Numbered from the stretch's first letter, positions 12,591 through 25,514 are shown. The stretch is DNA of 64,000 nucleotides from Antedon mediterranea (GCF_964355755.1 NC_092673.1:749001-813000); one strand, 5' to 3'. The notes: generated by a model from the sequence alone, not told the origin. A program made the numbers and translations.

Positions 12591-13522
12591 TCTCTTATAT
12601 TTCAATTTTATTTCTTATTCCATGATTTTTACAATATTAATAAAGCACATTATAATTCGGTTACAGCCTTCTTATCAAAAAACATGCAGGTGTTTCCTGG
12701 TTGGTTGCTATTGTTGCTCATTATAAACATGCATAATCATATTTTTTGTTGGCATTAAAACAAATTGTAGTAAAGATATATAAAAGTAGACAACCATGTG
12801 TCTGCTAATGGCAATGCATGAGAAGGCGTACTAACCTAATCCTGAAAAATGAATGCAGATTGCAATTTGGCACACATTCCTAGGTTTCTGAATAAAATGT
12901 CAACATAACACTACTGATACTGTATACACTCGAGTGGATACAGGATTTGTTTACTAGACGAGAAGCAAATTTTGGTTTTTTTAAATGGCTGACACAGGGC
13001 CCCCTCTGGTCTACTCCTGGATCTGCTGTGTACCACATGATTTTGGTGTACATCAGATGGTGTATTCATTAACTTTTTTGATAAATATTTGGAAATATTT
13101 TTCTGAAATTAAAATAGTATCTTGTTTATCAATTGTCCTTGTTTTAGGGATTCTGTACCAGTATACAGTACTGTATAATAGAGATTTTTATATAAATAAG
13201 TATAAATTATTTATTATTATTTAAGTTTATTAATTGTTGTTATTGATTCATAATAAATGAAATGTTATATTTTATCTTTAGAAAGATGTCCACTACAGAA
13301 ACTGAATATATTGGAATTCTGGATCCAGACAGTGACATTACAGCTGAAAATGATCCCCTTCATCTTGCAAAGACAATACAAGCTATTCCATCATATTCCC
13401 CTCCTAAAAGTTTAACAAATTTGAGTAAAACAGTTTGTAAAAAACCAGTATCCATCAAGAAACGACGTCACAGTCATTCAGATAATGATCAAAATAGCAA
13501 AAAACTAGTTAGAACAGTATAA
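11795..13522 (+). CDS. Small unknown disordered protein, copy 1 (about 78-81 aa)
   Basis: I do not recognise this gene. The main coding exon is 13282-13522 after the acceptor ttatctttag. An ATG at 13286 gives 78 residues. A proposed first exon contributes ATGAG (11795-11799, donor GTAAAA) and joins in frame as Met-Arg-Lys-Met-Ser, for 81 residues. The protein is hydrophilic with no membrane segment, an acidic N-terminal part (GILDPDSDITAENDPLHL), a Ser/Pro middle and a basic patch KKRRHSHSD that could act in nuclear import. From memory, the I-L-x-P..DIT..DPL-x-L arrangement resembles the disordered N-terminal part of the 7SK capping enzyme MEPCE, but no methyltransferase follows; this is weak. 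Its 3' flank is homologous to that of the gene at 27016. Exon 2 is better supported than exon 1. Confidence 0.5.
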
Positions 13523-14859
13523 GACTTGATTTATAGAGTTTGTGATCAGTTGATGAGAAAAAAACAAGCTGGTTATCCACATCAGTTTAATTTTAAGCTT
13601 GGATACATCAAAATTCTGAATTGATTGTGGAACTGAGCTTCGGACCACGCAAGACAATGCTAAATGAATCTTGCCAATTGAACCATAGCCAGGACTAAGC
13701 ATCAGCCTATGCGCAAGATCCAACATTGTAAGTAATTGTGGATCAAAACTGATTACTTAGTTTGTTTGATTGGAAGAGAAGTTGCACATTGATCACCAAA
13801 TATATCTGCAAGTGCCTTATTTGCGGCGGTTTAGTAGAGGCATGTAATCGTCTTTCATCCATTCGTTGTGGAGGTCTTGCAATTTAGAGTTTTATCATGA
13901 TATTGTATATTTTCTAAAAGATGTACTTAGTGCATGGAGGCATTTTATGCTTAGTGCATGTTGAGTTGAGATCATGTATTTAAAATGTAGTAAAAATATG
14001 TATTAATTCCAGTGGTTACCTATTGTTGTTCAATGTGGGCACCACTTGCATCATATGACGAGGTGTCTGAGTTAAATCCGTCAAGTCGTCTTGAGATATC
14101 GTCGGCGTAGTTTTTAGGTCGTCGGGAGAACTTTAAAAATGTTTAATTTTCTCTTGACGGGCCTTGTCGTATGACACTGTCTGAGTTAACCTTTAGAAAG
14201 GAAGGTTCCTGGGACAAATCTTATTTGTGCTGGAAATATTGTCTATTGAAGACTTGTTTAAATTACTTAAACTGTCGTTATGATTTAAGGTGTTGTCCTT
14301 TTCAATGAGTATACTGTATTAAAACTAGTATAGTGAAAGATGTCCGGGTATTCTTTTACATTGGAACTCAAAAGGCAATACTTTTCATAATTCTGTATTT
14401 CTTTCCTTCTCTAGACTATGGGAGTAAAGAATTTAACAATAATTTCAATATTTAAGGTTGCTCTAACAAAACACTTAATTTCATGTTATGTATAGTTTGT
14501 TTAATTTTCTATACATGTATATAAGGTTTTATTTTAAATGTTTGTATTGTAATATGGAGTGAGTGCAAATTTTTTTAGCTTATTCTCACTCCTGGTTAAT
14601 ATTCATTGGTGACTGATTATTATTATTATTGTAGATTCTGTGTACAATCAAGATTAATTAGTTGATCATAGCTCTTGTTTGTTTGTTTGTTTGTTTTATT
14701 GGTTTCACCACACATTTTAAAATAAAAGATAACAATTACAAGTTGCAAAAAGAAAATTACAATAAACAAGAAAAACACAAAAATGTGCGGATGGAGGTCA
14801 AAATAAGTTGCGGACAACTTTAAGTCGTGACCACCAGTTAAAAAAAAAAAAAAATGAAG
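13523..14859 (+). other. Downstream region of small gene 1 (3' UTR-like)
   Basis: There is no convincing exon or open frame. It contains a (GTTT)n tract at about 14685-14700 and AT-rich sequence. It may be 3' UTR, by comparison with the paralogous gene at 27016, but a poly(A) site could not be fixed. Confidence 0.4.
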
Positions 14860-16060
14860 GTCTTAATATCTACAGTACTAATTGATAAATGTTTCCTCTT
14901 TATACTAAAGATTTTACCTTTTGTGTAGCTGCGAGGGCCATAATCTCTCCTTTGCCAGCCTAAACCATACAAGATGTATCACCTTTACAAAAGGCCATTC
15001 ACCAAACAGGATTACAATGGATTTACCCTATTTAATTAATAAGTAGTATTTGTACTGTGAAGAGCTTGATCATTATGTATATTTGTTTGTATATATTTTA
15101 ATTTTATTTAAGATATAGATTTTAAGAAATAGGTTTTAAGATGTATTTATAATGTTTGTTAATATTAATTGTATAATGTACATAGCCTTGCATTTGCGTG
15201 GTTTACTTGTAGAAACCATGTTAAATTACTGTTAAAGGTTAACTTTGAGTTTAAAATTTCTATACCTTAATATAAAATATAAACATTTGCAACCACGTTG
15301 ATATTAACCCATTGAAGAGTGAGCATTATGAAATACAGTTGCCTCTTTTTAAAAAGTGGTGCAAGGACTTATTCCTTGAATTTTATTGATTTTTTCAGAC
15401 TGGTACTGGTAGCATCACTTTTGAAAATGTGGGTCAATTCTATGATTCCTCTTCTGCTGCAAAGTTGAAAACATCATAGGCCTACAGTTTTCATCAACAT
15501 GGTTGTAAATGCTTATAGTGTATATTAAACATTAGATATTTTAAGCCTGGAGTTACCCTTTAAAAGTATGGTTTCTCTAAACACCGAAAAGCAAATGCAG
15601 ATACCAACATTGATTGTTCTGAAACATTCATCGTTTATTATTCTACTACATAACTGTATGTGGCAGTACTGTAGTTGGAAGGATGGGTAAATGGATTCTA
15701 TTATTCTACTACATAACTGTATGTGGCAGTACTGTAGTTGGAAGGATGGATGAATGAATGGATTTCATAACATTAATGAAGAAACATTTTAGATAATCGT
15801 ATATATAATATTTATGATTATATTTAGTATTTGATTACATTTTTTTCAAGACAGACAGAATAAATTAAATAATAATGTATAAAATTGTTAATTGTGAGAT
15901 TTTGATTTTAGCTCATTTAGGCCAATAAGTTTTTAATTCTTTTTTTTTTATATATTGATATTCTTGGTATATACATGGACCTTAATTTATAGGCTAGATC
16001 TATGGTATATGACGGATAATACATTTTTACACAGATGTAAAACTTGCTCAAGTATAAAAA
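14860..16060 (+). repeat. Duplicated 3' flank, copy 1 (homologous to 27780-30010)
   Basis: Collinear blocks are shared with 27780-30010. These include catagccttgcatttgc (15181 versus 28009), gaaaccatgttaaattactg, aagcctggagttacc (15545 versus 28771), the pair of 63-bp repeats at 15637, ttagctcattta (15909 versus 29921) and ttacacagatg (16028 versus 29996). Order and strand are conserved, showing a segmental tandem duplication offset by about 13-14 kb. Confidence 0.8.
15637..15765. repeat. 63-bp tandem repeat x 2
   Basis: Two copies of a unit starting ttattattctactacataac and including cagtactgtagttggaagga. The same doublet is present at 28880-29017, so the doubling predates the segmental duplication or has been homogenised. 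Confidence 0.85.
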
Positions 16061-16319
16061 AGATACATTTTTTAATCTCTGTGTGAGAGTTTTTATCCAA
16101 GGTCGCTAATTTAATTTTTTATTGTTTATGTATAATAAAATTGATAATAAATTGAAATTGAATAAACAAAGTGACTCTGTAAAAGCTAAGCTTTTCATTT
16201 GACAGGATGTTAGACAATAGGTCTTTTGTTATTTAAACTTTGACCCTTGGCTTGTGCTACTTAATTAGTTGTTGTTTTATATTTTATTCATTGGACTTGA
16301 TAATGACCCCATGATGGAG

Positions 16320-17220
16320 TCATTTAGGTATATTTATTCATAAAAAGACATCAAAATACAACGGCAGCCAAAAGGCTGAAAAGTAGTATTTTACAAAATT
16401 TGATAAAAATATATAAATACATTATGTATAAAAGGTAAAACTAGTTTAAAAAAAAAAATAATAATTTACCACATTAAAATTGGTCTACCTGTAAGTTAAA
16501 ATAGTGCCAGCCTATTCAATATTCATCATTAATGAGTCGGACTAAAAAGGGGACTGGTGAAGATCTAAATCTTTCTGTACGACCAAACGGGATTTTGAGT
16601 AGAGGCTTACTCGCAGACCTCAGGGTTCTGCTAATGTCACGAACAGGGGGAAGAATGCTTCTAAATGTATCGGACTTTATTATTCCTTTACCAAATTTCA
16701 GTAAGAGTTGGACTCTTCTGTTAACTAGCGATGGAAGATCTGACAATTTAAGAGCAGACTCGTAGGATACATAGTTCATGCCATAAATGATTCGTAGAGC
16801 TCTTTTTTGAATTCTTTCTATTGACTTAGTTTGGTCTTTCGTAATTGAACTGTGCCACACAGGGCATGCATATTCAACTAAAGGACGTATATAGCAAGTA
16901 TATACTTGTAGTAAATCTTTAGAAGGCGCCTTGGCTTTCTTAAGTATAATCAAAGTGTACAAACGTCGACATGCTTTAGCAACGATATCATGAATATGCA
17001 TCTCCCATTTAAGGTTATCCTGCAAGGTGACACCAAGCAGTTTAATGTGATTTACACATTTAAGATCATGGCCATTTAGATTGAAACTGGGAGGAGGACA
17101 GTCGGACTTTAGGAAGGAAATACGCATCACATTGCACTTGGATGGCTTGGGGAGGACTCTATTTATCAAACACCAATCATCAAGTTGATTTAAAGTGTCC
17201 TGCGAAACGTCGTTCTCTTT
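16320..17220 (-). mobile_element. 5'-truncated non-LTR retrotransposon (LINE) with reverse transcriptase C-terminus
   Basis: The minus-strand frame from about 17215 to 16516 encodes the end of a LINE reverse-transcriptase ORF. It has the LxQLDDWCL..N..LPKPSKC motif, the thumb-like HIKLLGVTLQDNLKW motif, then LLQVYTCYIRPLVEYACPVW and ERIQKRALRIIYG, all characteristic of CR1/L2/Jockey-type elements. The catalytic palm (YxDD) is absent, so it is dead on arrival. A 3' UTR containing cagccttttggctgc and ending in aataaatata reaches about 16320. The exact clade cannot be fixed by eye. Confidence 0.88.
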
Positions 17221-17599
17221 TAAGTGTTATTTTTATATTATGTATTTACAATAAACGTACCCTCATTCGTAATAAATGATTACACAAGGAAAGTTCATTT
17301 TATTCTTTATTATAGTGCGAGGCTGTGTATGTACTATGTGCTGGTTCAATATTCAATATCAAAAGAACAAATAAAATCTGAAAATAAAGTATAATATTTG
17401 GATGTAGTGCCCTCACAAAACAAAATTCACAAATAAATTGTGTTCTTTATTATACATTTAGTTTAGATCATTGGACTGCTGACTCTTGTACTTGTTATAG
17501 TAATCTTATTTACTTTAGCAGTCCCTGACCATTTCATCTCATATATTTTATATGGTTTGTTGGTCAATAAATGAAATTAATTAATTCACATGAACCTTT
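17221..17599. other. AT-rich non-coding sequence
   Basis: I see no gene, repeat or regulatory signal I can support between the LINE fragment and the following tandem repeat. Confidence 0.4.
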
Positions 17600-18110
17600 A
17601 AGTTTATTAGTAGGTGTTATAACGTTCGTAAAACCAGTTACTTATTCGCTGTAGAGGGCGTAGATGCAAAAAAGTTAGCGGAACTAGGGTGGAAAATGAG
17701 TAAAGTAGGTCAAGGGTCATCGATCCATACAAAAATGTTGTGAAAAAATTTAGTAGGTCAAGTGTTATAACGTTCGTAAAGCCAGTTGAGGGCGTAAATG
17801 CAAAAAGTTTGCGGAACTTGGGTGGCAAATGGTAAAGTAGGTCAAGGGTCATCGATCCATACCAAAAATATTGTGAAAAAATTAAGTAGGTCAAGTGTCA
17901 TAACGTTCGTAAAAGCCAGTTACTTATTCGTCGTAGAGTAGATGCAAAAAAAGTTCGCGGAACTACTGTGGAAAATGACAAAGTAGGTCAAGGGTCATCG
18001 ATCTAAACCAAAATATTTTGAAAATATTAAGTAGGTCAAGTGTTATAACGTTCGTAAAAGATAGTTACTTATTGCGTAAATGCATAAAATGTTATTGAAC
18101 TTTGACCGGA
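17600..18110. repeat. Diverged tandem repeat, about 130-150 bp x 3.5
   Basis: The motifs ggtcaagggtcatcgatc (17708, 17839, 17986) and gtcaagtgttataacgttcg recur in the same order with small insertions and deletions. The units share gcgtaaatgcaaaaag-like and gcggaac segments. 18110-18540 is AT-rich with nothing further recognised. Confidence 0.8.
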
Positions 18111-18539
18111 AGAAGTAGAGGAGGTCAAGCCTAACATGTTGATGCAATAACAACTCAATTAGACAGTTATTACGTATTAAAATCTGTTTTTTTTTTGTGA
18201 CTGTCCCTTCAATTAAACTTGAATAAGACATCAAATATTTGTTTTTTTGGATGAATTTGACATGAATTTGTTGAGCCCCTATGTAAAACAAACCGATACT
18301 ATAATAGCCCTAAGCTTCTTACACGCCTCCTTAATGAGAGATAGATTTTAACTCAGTAAAACTAAAGACATTTTTGAAGACGTATAAATAAATTAAACAT
18401 AATATGTGAATATGTACAAATAAATATAATACTACTGTAAATAACTTAATAACTCCATAATTTTCACATTTTCTAATTTTATCAAATTTCATAATCTTGT
18501 AAATAAATAATCAATTTCCATATTTCCCTTATTTAATTA

Positions 18540-18755
18540 AATTTTTAAATTTGTAGATAAATTTTAGCTAAATTTGTATTTTTATGTATTTTTCTTGTGC
18601 AATATATTTGATTCCACTTTTATTTGTTCTTTGATTTCTATGTGAACTTTATATACTGTTTTATGCCTGTTTTAAATGTTTTTATATTTGTAAGTATCAT
18701 GTAATTCAGCCATTGGCTGCGATTTTGATATGCAATAAAATGAAATGAAAAAAGC
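18540..18755 (+). mobile_element. LINE 3' end fragment
   Basis: A T-rich 3' UTR-like segment ends in ttcagccattggctgcgatt and a terminal aataaaatgaaatgaaa. The cagcc..tggctgc hairpin plus A-rich tail matches the 3' end of the LINE at 16320-17220, here on the opposite strand. Confidence 0.5.
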
Positions 18756-18784
18756 AGAGCGAGTCGATCGACCTTGACAAAAAC

Positions 18785-18986
18785 AGCCGACCAATCAGCT
18801 GAGTTGATGATGTAGCTTCATTCATGACAAAACATAAATATCTGTCTACGTCTGGCGTGACTCCACTAGTAGTAGTAACTGTACACAAAATACAAGAATT
18901 TCATTTCCGGTGTGTTTATTGTTGTAAAATTCGGTTTTACTAGTCACACACACCACCAAATTTATACTTTGTAATCGACAGGACAG
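18785..18986 (+). promoter_or_regulatory. Probable promoter and non-coding first exon of the second small gene
   Basis: A CCAAT box (18791-18795) and a segment ending cgacaggacag|GTATGT (donor at 18987) would splice directly to the acceptor at 20381, whose first exon bases are ATGCCGG. Inferred from spacing and splice signals only. Confidence 0.35.
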
Positions 18987-19489
18987 GTATGTTACTTATA
19001 ATTATTGTAGTTAGATCAGATCTACATAAATATGGTCTTGGTGGAAATTGTTTGTGTACTGACGATATGGAGGCGGTTGTTACGCATGCTGCACGAGCTG
19101 GTTTATATCTGAGGCGGGTGTATATCCTAGAACTTAAAGCCCCATTCCCTACGTTTTTTAGATCTATTTTAAGATCACAAACTATATTTAATGTAAAAAT
19201 AATACTATATGGTCCTATTGCGATAACTTTTTTCGTCTTTAAACGGTTAAAAATGTGAAAAATAAATCGATTCTAATAATTATAGAGGCCCGCTATAAAT
19301 CCCAAAATGCATTGCGCGCGGATTGATATTTTTGTTTTTCACCTGTAATTCGCCCACTTTTCGATCGATCGTGAAGCCAAAACAAATGGAAGACTCCTAA
19401 CTTTTCAGCGAAAATACCGGGTTTTCCCCAATTTGTATCAACGGAGTCTGGCAAAAATAGAAAGACAATTAATGCAGCAACTATACAAC

Positions 19490-19860
19490 GTCAGGCTAGG
19501 TATATAGCTAGCGTACGATGTTCGTACGTTATCGATGTTTACCAGCTAGGCCTACAAAACTAAGCCTAGCTAGGCTAGGCCAAAGACCGTCCACGAGAGG
19601 TCGATCGCCGCGAGCTACTTAGGTAGTGCATTGTTTCTCACTTTTTATCATAATTTACCATAAAACGTACATTTAAGACAAGGAATGACATGGTTTAATG
19701 TTTTTAAAGTGATATATATGTATTATTTTCCAAAAAACGTCCAAAATTGCAGGGAAGGGGTCTTTAAATCTAGAAAACAGATAATAATTTCACTTCGTTT
19801 TTAGTTTCTTCTAGGCCTAGTCTTAGTTTACTTTTTTAGGCTAGGCCAGCCACCTAAATT
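19490..19860. other. GGCCTA-rich cluster, first intron of small gene 2
   Basis: Overlapping ctaggcctac, aagcctagctaggctaggcc and similar motifs occur. 18987-20381 otherwise looks like intron; an 89-codon open frame at 18989 has no support. Confidence 0.5.
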
Positions 19861-20050
19861 AATGAAATGTCGAAATTATTATTTACAAACAATGAACATT
19901 TGGGTTATAATATTCGCCCGGTAGGACCCAGTATTATGATATAAAAAGTTATCCACTACACATGCTGTATGAGGATGATATTTTTTTTTATTTCATTATT
20001 TTTATTAAATAAATTATTTGTTATTTATTTATTTATTTATTTTGTTCATA

Positions 20051-20195
20051 ATTGGTCAGATGTTTTGCCCTACTCTCCCTCTGATGTAATTTGTACTTTT
20101 TACTAAGTACATTTGAGAATACTTACGAAAAAAGGCGCTGATGGCTAGGGGTTAGATTCCAGCCCAGTCAGAGTAGGGCAAAACATCAGACCAAT
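20051..20195. mobile_element. MITE-like element, 145 bp, TIRs about 28 bp
   Basis: attggtcagatgttttgccc at the left end matches the inverse of gggcaaaacatcagaccaat at the right end with one mismatch, and the match continues through tactctga. The interior is non-coding. It lies about 185 bp before the coding exon of the second small gene. Confidence 0.85.
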
Positions 20196-20381
20196 GAGCG
20201 ATGCGAGACATGGTAACTATGTGCACACAGGGTGAAAACATAACCTCCTCTGTGAATGGATGTGAGGTGAGAGAGGGTTTTTGCTAGTTCGCACAGGGGA
20301 ACCTGGGGAGGGGTAATTGTCCTGTTGATTTGTGAGTAGATAAAAAAGAATTTTTACAAATTTATTATTATTGTTTTGCAG

Positions 20382-21094
20382 ATGCCGGATCTTAAAGAAA
20401 TCGGTGATCTTAGTGAGCATGCTCCTCTAGGCCCAGATCCCCTTCTTCAAGGGGTCACATTGAGAAAACTTAGCCCAGAACACCTACATGGACCAGGCAG
20501 TTTACATGGGTCAAGATCAGATGATTCAGGATTAGGAGCCTCAGTTTCAGGAATGTGGAAGGTCAATTCTGTACAAGGCAAGCGCTCCCACGCAAATGAG
20601 GAACCTTTTCCAGAATATGGCAACAGACCCCGACTGGAAGACAAGTTGGACACAGAAGGTATGGTAAATTACTTTCCATATTGACCTAAATTGATTAATA
20701 GGTCAGTTAATTTTGGAGGTTGCCACCTTCTTTTGCTTCTTTTTATTATACAGAAATATTTCGAAATAGAAATGTTGACATTCTTTTAATGATTCTGTGA
20801 TGAAAGTAATGATTTGTACATTACATTTTCTTTTTCTAAACCTTTTTATTATTGATTGATTATGTTCTATCTTTTCTGCAATTGAAGAAAATAAATGTTT
20901 ATTTTGATTTGTTTATTTATTGAAAATTCAAATTGAAAGTAGAAGTTATTTTCACACACAGGACCTGTCCTGTATAACATTATACCCCTAAATAAAAATA
21001 TAATGGTTTCTTTAATCCCATTTTTTTACTATTTCATTTAACTTCTTTTCTAGTTAATGTAACTTCAAGCATGTCTGGTTCATTAAAAGAGTAA
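20382..21094 (+). CDS. Small unknown disordered protein, gene 2 (105 aa)
   Basis: I do not recognise this gene. Exons are 20382-20658 (acceptor ttgttttgcag, donor GTATGG) and 21054-21094 (acceptor cttttctag, stop TAA); the phases agree (277 + 41 = 318 nt). ATGCCGG is the first codon of its exon, so the 5' UTR is probably wholly in the upstream exon ending at 18986. The protein is Gly/Ser/Pro/His-rich and lacks transmembrane or zinc-binding patterns. It contains GPDPLLQGVTLRKLSPEH, a serine-rich GSRSDDSGLGASVSG stretch and the basic turn GKRSH. Codon use and GC content stand out from the AT-rich surroundings, supporting real coding sequence. A DPL motif recalls its two neighbours, but I see no clear alignment. 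Confidence 0.6.
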
Positions 21095-22910
21095 TGAAGA
21101 GGAAATGCTTGAAGAGGAAATGCTACAACTGCAAATGCAGCGAGAGTGGCAGCAGTAACTGTACTGTACATTAATTTTATTTATTTATTGACGAGGCCCT
21201 TTTAAAAACAATACAAAAATATACAGACTCTTAAAAACAATCTAAAAAAAATCAAAATTCTCAAACAGATTAAAAATGTTAAAATTAAAAAATGTACACA
21301 AATTAGAAAAATGTTAAAATTCCTTAGAATTAATTTATGTGTTTGTAGTGTACTGACTATGGGATAAAGTAATTTTTTAATGTAGCCGCATTCCAAAATT
21401 TATCATTTATGCATTAAGATACATGCATTTAGGATGACCCAGTATATATTTGGTTTTAGGTATGCAAGGAAGATGGCACATAACAATTTAAAGTACAAAA
21501 AGAGTAAGGGATCCTCTCACAATTTGTGGTCATAACTCTTTACACACTGTACACAAAGAAAGTACAAAAAGAGTAAGGGATCCTCTCACATTAAAAATGT
21601 AGTACTGAGCTCTATAAATCATTGTGTACTCTGGGTTTACTTAATGTTTTGATTTTTGTAATGATTACTATAATATGTATTGAGTGTAGGTTTTATTTGC
21701 TTTTAAAGCTTTGTTCTGTACTAAATATAATTGTATTTGTTGCCGCACGTCCTTAGGCGACAGTGATTTTTCTGCTTTTGCGTCTCCGGAGTCAGCATGC
21801 CAAATAGAAAAATAGGGTGACTACTATGTATAGAGACTTGTATTATTCATTCATGTATTTTATTTTTATATTCTAGATAATTTATTTTACAATAGCAATA
21901 TTTTAGAAAAATGCTATTATAGCCAAAGAATTATGTTAACTCAAAGTTTAAAGAGATATTTCTATAAATTATTAATAAACATTTGTATGCTTAGAGAATT
22001 TTGTATACTTTAAAACAAGAAACTTAGCACACATTAAAGGAAAGTTTCATGCCGCGAATAATTTTTAGAATGTACAATTGTAGATCTATGTAGCTTATGT
22101 ATTAGCGTCTTTGTATTACAAAGGTCGCATATACACAATATTGTTGTTACAGTATTTACTGGTACTTTATTTTTCAAATTCACGAAAGTTTTATGTTGTG
22201 AAAATCGCTGGTGTAACCAATTTGCAAAAGTTTCTGGTTTTACAGTATATAATCAATTGAAAAATTGCAATATAATGTGTGTTCAAGATTTGTATTTATT
22301 CAAGTATTACTGATATAATTGCAGAGAGTAAATCACTGCAGTATTTTAAGTTTATGAAATTTTAATCTAGTAGTAGTAGTAATCCTGTATTGGTGTGCTT
22401 TGAATGCGTGCATATTTAAGATATATATTATTACAAACGGGTTCAAATTACCTCTATTTATGTACAGTATTGGAATTATTCAGGATTTAAACACACCACC
22501 TATAGAAAGGGTATACAGTAGTTACAATCTTTCTGTCTTATAGTATAGTGTCTATTTAGGCTTCATTAGTAGTACTTACAAATACAATGCATGACCAAAC
22601 CTAGTACAGGAATTTTATATATTGTATGTCTACATTCTATCTAATTGTATATACATATCTTTATATGGACTAAATATTTTTCATGACTTGTAAATTCATC
22701 TTTACAGTTAACAATTATTTATTTTAGCATTAATATAACTGTTTATTTCAGAATACCAGTGGTTGAATGGTATTGTTTTCTTTAGATATTCATAATGAAT
22801 AAAAATAAATGAGAATGTAGTATCTACTACTATACATTATTGTCCATTTTCATGTTTGACCACTCACTTCTTGTACTGTACATGTAACATTATGAATGAA
22901 TAAATTCATT
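21095..22910 (+). other. Long 3' UTR-like region of small gene 2, AATAAA at 22899
   Basis: There is no coding signal. A canonical AATAAA lies at 22899-22904. A short direct repeat (agtacaaaaagagtaagggatcctctcaca at 21495 and 21560) and a LINE-like tail (21185-21420) lie within it. The extent of the UTR is inferred. Confidence 0.4.
21185..21420 (-). mobile_element. Probable LINE 3' end fragment
   Basis: On the minus strand the segment ends ttttaaaagggcctcgtcaa followed by (taaa)n, the usual end of CR1/L2-like LINE copies. There is no coding remnant. Confidence 0.45.
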
Positions 22911-23351
22911 CTATTTTTTTGCTATAATTGTTTGATTGAATAGAAATGTCTATGATTAATTATTTGCCATTAATCCATGTTCAGCAATCCAGCAAATAAA
23001 TATTTGATTCAATAATTTGACTAATAATAAAATGTTTTCATTGGAAATAGACCAAATAAAACATATTCCGTCTGTATTATAGGAGAAAGCAGTCCACTGC
23101 CCTAGTAAATTGGTGTCCTTTTAAATACTATTATTATTATATTATTATACTACAGTATAATATTAGGACATCGTGATAGACAATTTTTGTGATGCGTTGT
23201 CATGTCACATTTCAAAACTGCCCCTCAACCCTTTTTTTTCATGGACGTCACTGATTTCAAATCTTACGTATTACTACATTTGTGGGGTTCGATTAAAAAA
23301 CACATTACACACAGTGGTTGTTTGAGCAGGGAGGTATAGGAGAGGAACATT

Positions 23352-23493
23352 AGTGATACCGGAATGTTCGATTATTTTGTATGCTAAGTGCATCATCCAG
23401 GGACCTCTCCTTACCAAGGCTATCTAACAATAATCCAGGGACTTGACAAATGTCCAAGTGAAAACTTAAAGAATCGAACATTCCGGTATCACT
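23352..23493. mobile_element. MITE-like element, 142 bp, perfect 22-bp TIRs
   Basis: agtgataccggaatgttcga at the left and its exact inverse tcgaacattccggtatcact at the right. The interior carries a doubled atccaggga motif and has no coding capacity. Family not identified. Confidence 0.9.
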
Positions 23494-23699
23494 GCCTTTT
23501 TAATGAATGGAATTTCAACAAATAAACGTTACGGTAACAGTTGGTCTGATGGAAATACAGTTATGTAATATTAAATGTTACACAACATTAAATATAAACA
23601 GTACTAAATTATTAGAAGTCTAATTCAATGGTCGTTGTTTATACCCTAAAGTTCTCCCACCGTACCCCCTATGCACAGAATGGTTATTCACCACTCTCC

Positions 23700-23800
23700 A
23701 CGACCAATCGCAATCTTCAGAATTTAGAGCAACCAATGAACAAGCTCCGCGTTTAATTGCTGGGTGATGCTGCTGCAATCAAGCGTAACATTGTGTATTG
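23700..23800 (+). promoter_or_regulatory. Candidate promoter (two CCAAT boxes) for the third small gene
   Basis: CCAAT at 23704 and 23733 precedes a GC-richer stretch. A second possible start region with GAGAG repeats lies at about 24590-24690. No exon joining to 27012 could be fixed, so the link to the gene at 27016 is a guess. Confidence 0.3.
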
Positions 23801-24179
23801 AGACTGGACGTTGGGTCGAGAGTAGTGTGGACGCCTCTCCTCGTCATCAGAACAACCAGATTATTTGTAATAGTAATACACATCCAGACTTTAGTAGTGT
23901 TTAACTTTGACAAAATGAGGACGAAATGTTCTGCAAAATATGTCCGTACGGAAGGATGCACACATATTATTTACACTGCCACAGAGAGAGGGCCGAGGTT
24001 GAGGCGACTTTTTTTTTATTATTTTCCCATCTTGACATCAAATAATTGTTTTTGTATTTTTGCGCGGTCGCTCTCGGAGCAGTTTTTCTGAATCACTATG
24101 AAATGCTAATAATATCACGTATATTCCATACAACATTAACTGTAGTTGTGGATTTGAAAGTAGACCTGGATCATAGCCG

Positions 24180-25010
24180 CCTAATTGGTTGGCCTACTTA
24201 CTAGGCCTAGGCCTATCTATACTAGTAGGCCTAGGCTAAGCTAGTAGGCTATCTATCTCCTGACGGGCTATTTTATATGAATATGATGAGACTATGCAGT
24301 ATTTTTACCAGTGCACTAAATTCGTTGACTTGTGTATATAGCCTAGGTAGGTACCGTATTTGGCCATTTTATTTTATTTTACATAGTTTCTTTTGAGGTT
24401 CAGATTGAAAACATTTACTATTGAGAATTTAGCAACGTCAAGATGCACTGTACTTAGGACCAACACACTAAAAGCGCTCCCTGCTAAAAGTAAATGAATC
24501 TGCACGATACGATACGATGTGTTTGCGAAGCTGGCTAATCTACGTTTAATAGCGCCCTCTGAGAAGTGAGGTTATTATGCGACAAAACGGAGGGGCGATG
24601 CGCTCTCTCTCATAAGTTGCAACGGCGGATGTCACGGTCAGAGCTTGGTGGGTGTTGTGAGAGAGTGAGAGAGGAGGAGAGAACAACCAAGAAATTATTT
24701 ACGTACGTTTTTTTATAGCGGCGGTATTTTGCAGCCAAATTTGTTTTTCTGATTTTTTCCCGATCAGGATCTACGTCGAATTTTCATCATATCTTTAGGC
24801 CTATCATTAGTGTTGTTGTTGACATTAATTTACATTTTAAAATATTATATTGGATTTTATTTTTAGGCCTACATTTTATTTTAATCAAGAGAGCAACAAA
24901 AAGGAGAATCACCAGATAGTATCATCTTCACACACGTACCAGCCCTTCTTCTTGCACTTGTTGGGAATCCCACTTGTTGACTATTACTAGGCCTAGGCCT
25001 AGGCCTACAC
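24180..25010. other. GGCCTA-rich clusters upstream of small gene 3
   Basis: Runs such as actaggcctaggcctatc (24201) and taggcctaggcctaggcct (24990) occur. They occupy the same relative place, downstream of a presumptive start region, as in the other genes. Confidence 0.55.
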
Positions 25011-25514
25011 TGGATCGGATGACACTGACCAGATCATAATGTAATGCTGATGGAATAATAATTCATTGTGGTTGATACAGTACCATTTATTATCCAAGCT
25101 TCTGGACGGCTGCATACTAAACTTAAGGTACAGTAGGCTGTATGACATTTTTTATCATAAATGCATAAATAGCAACAAAAAAGAAACTAGCCTACAAAAT
25201 GGTCTGCTTCTAATTGTTGCTATCATGGGGGTTGAAAGCCAGCAAGAATGTTGTTTTATTTTTGTATGAATTATTTAGATAGAGGGTTGGTTTAGATTTA
25301 ACTGTATTATAAAAAATACTTGTTTAGCGTCACCACACCTGAATTTTGGACCTGCCACTAATTGATTTTTTAGTTTCATTTTATGATAAAAATGGGTTTA
25401 GAAAAATATTATTATCACTAAAAAATATCGTTTTTGTTTAAATCATTAAATAGTGTGGTCTAAACAATTTTTTTAGATACCAAGTTAGGTTGTCAGTATT
25501 TTTTATACCTCATT

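Noticed and set aside
18989-19258. 89-codon open frame downstream of a putative promoter
   Set aside because: It starts inside what looks like an intron donor region, has no recognisable motif and no splice support.
23798-24091. 97-codon open frame near CCAAT boxes
   Set aside because: Composition is hydrophobic and irregular, with no similarity I recognise; it is more likely 5' UTR or intron.
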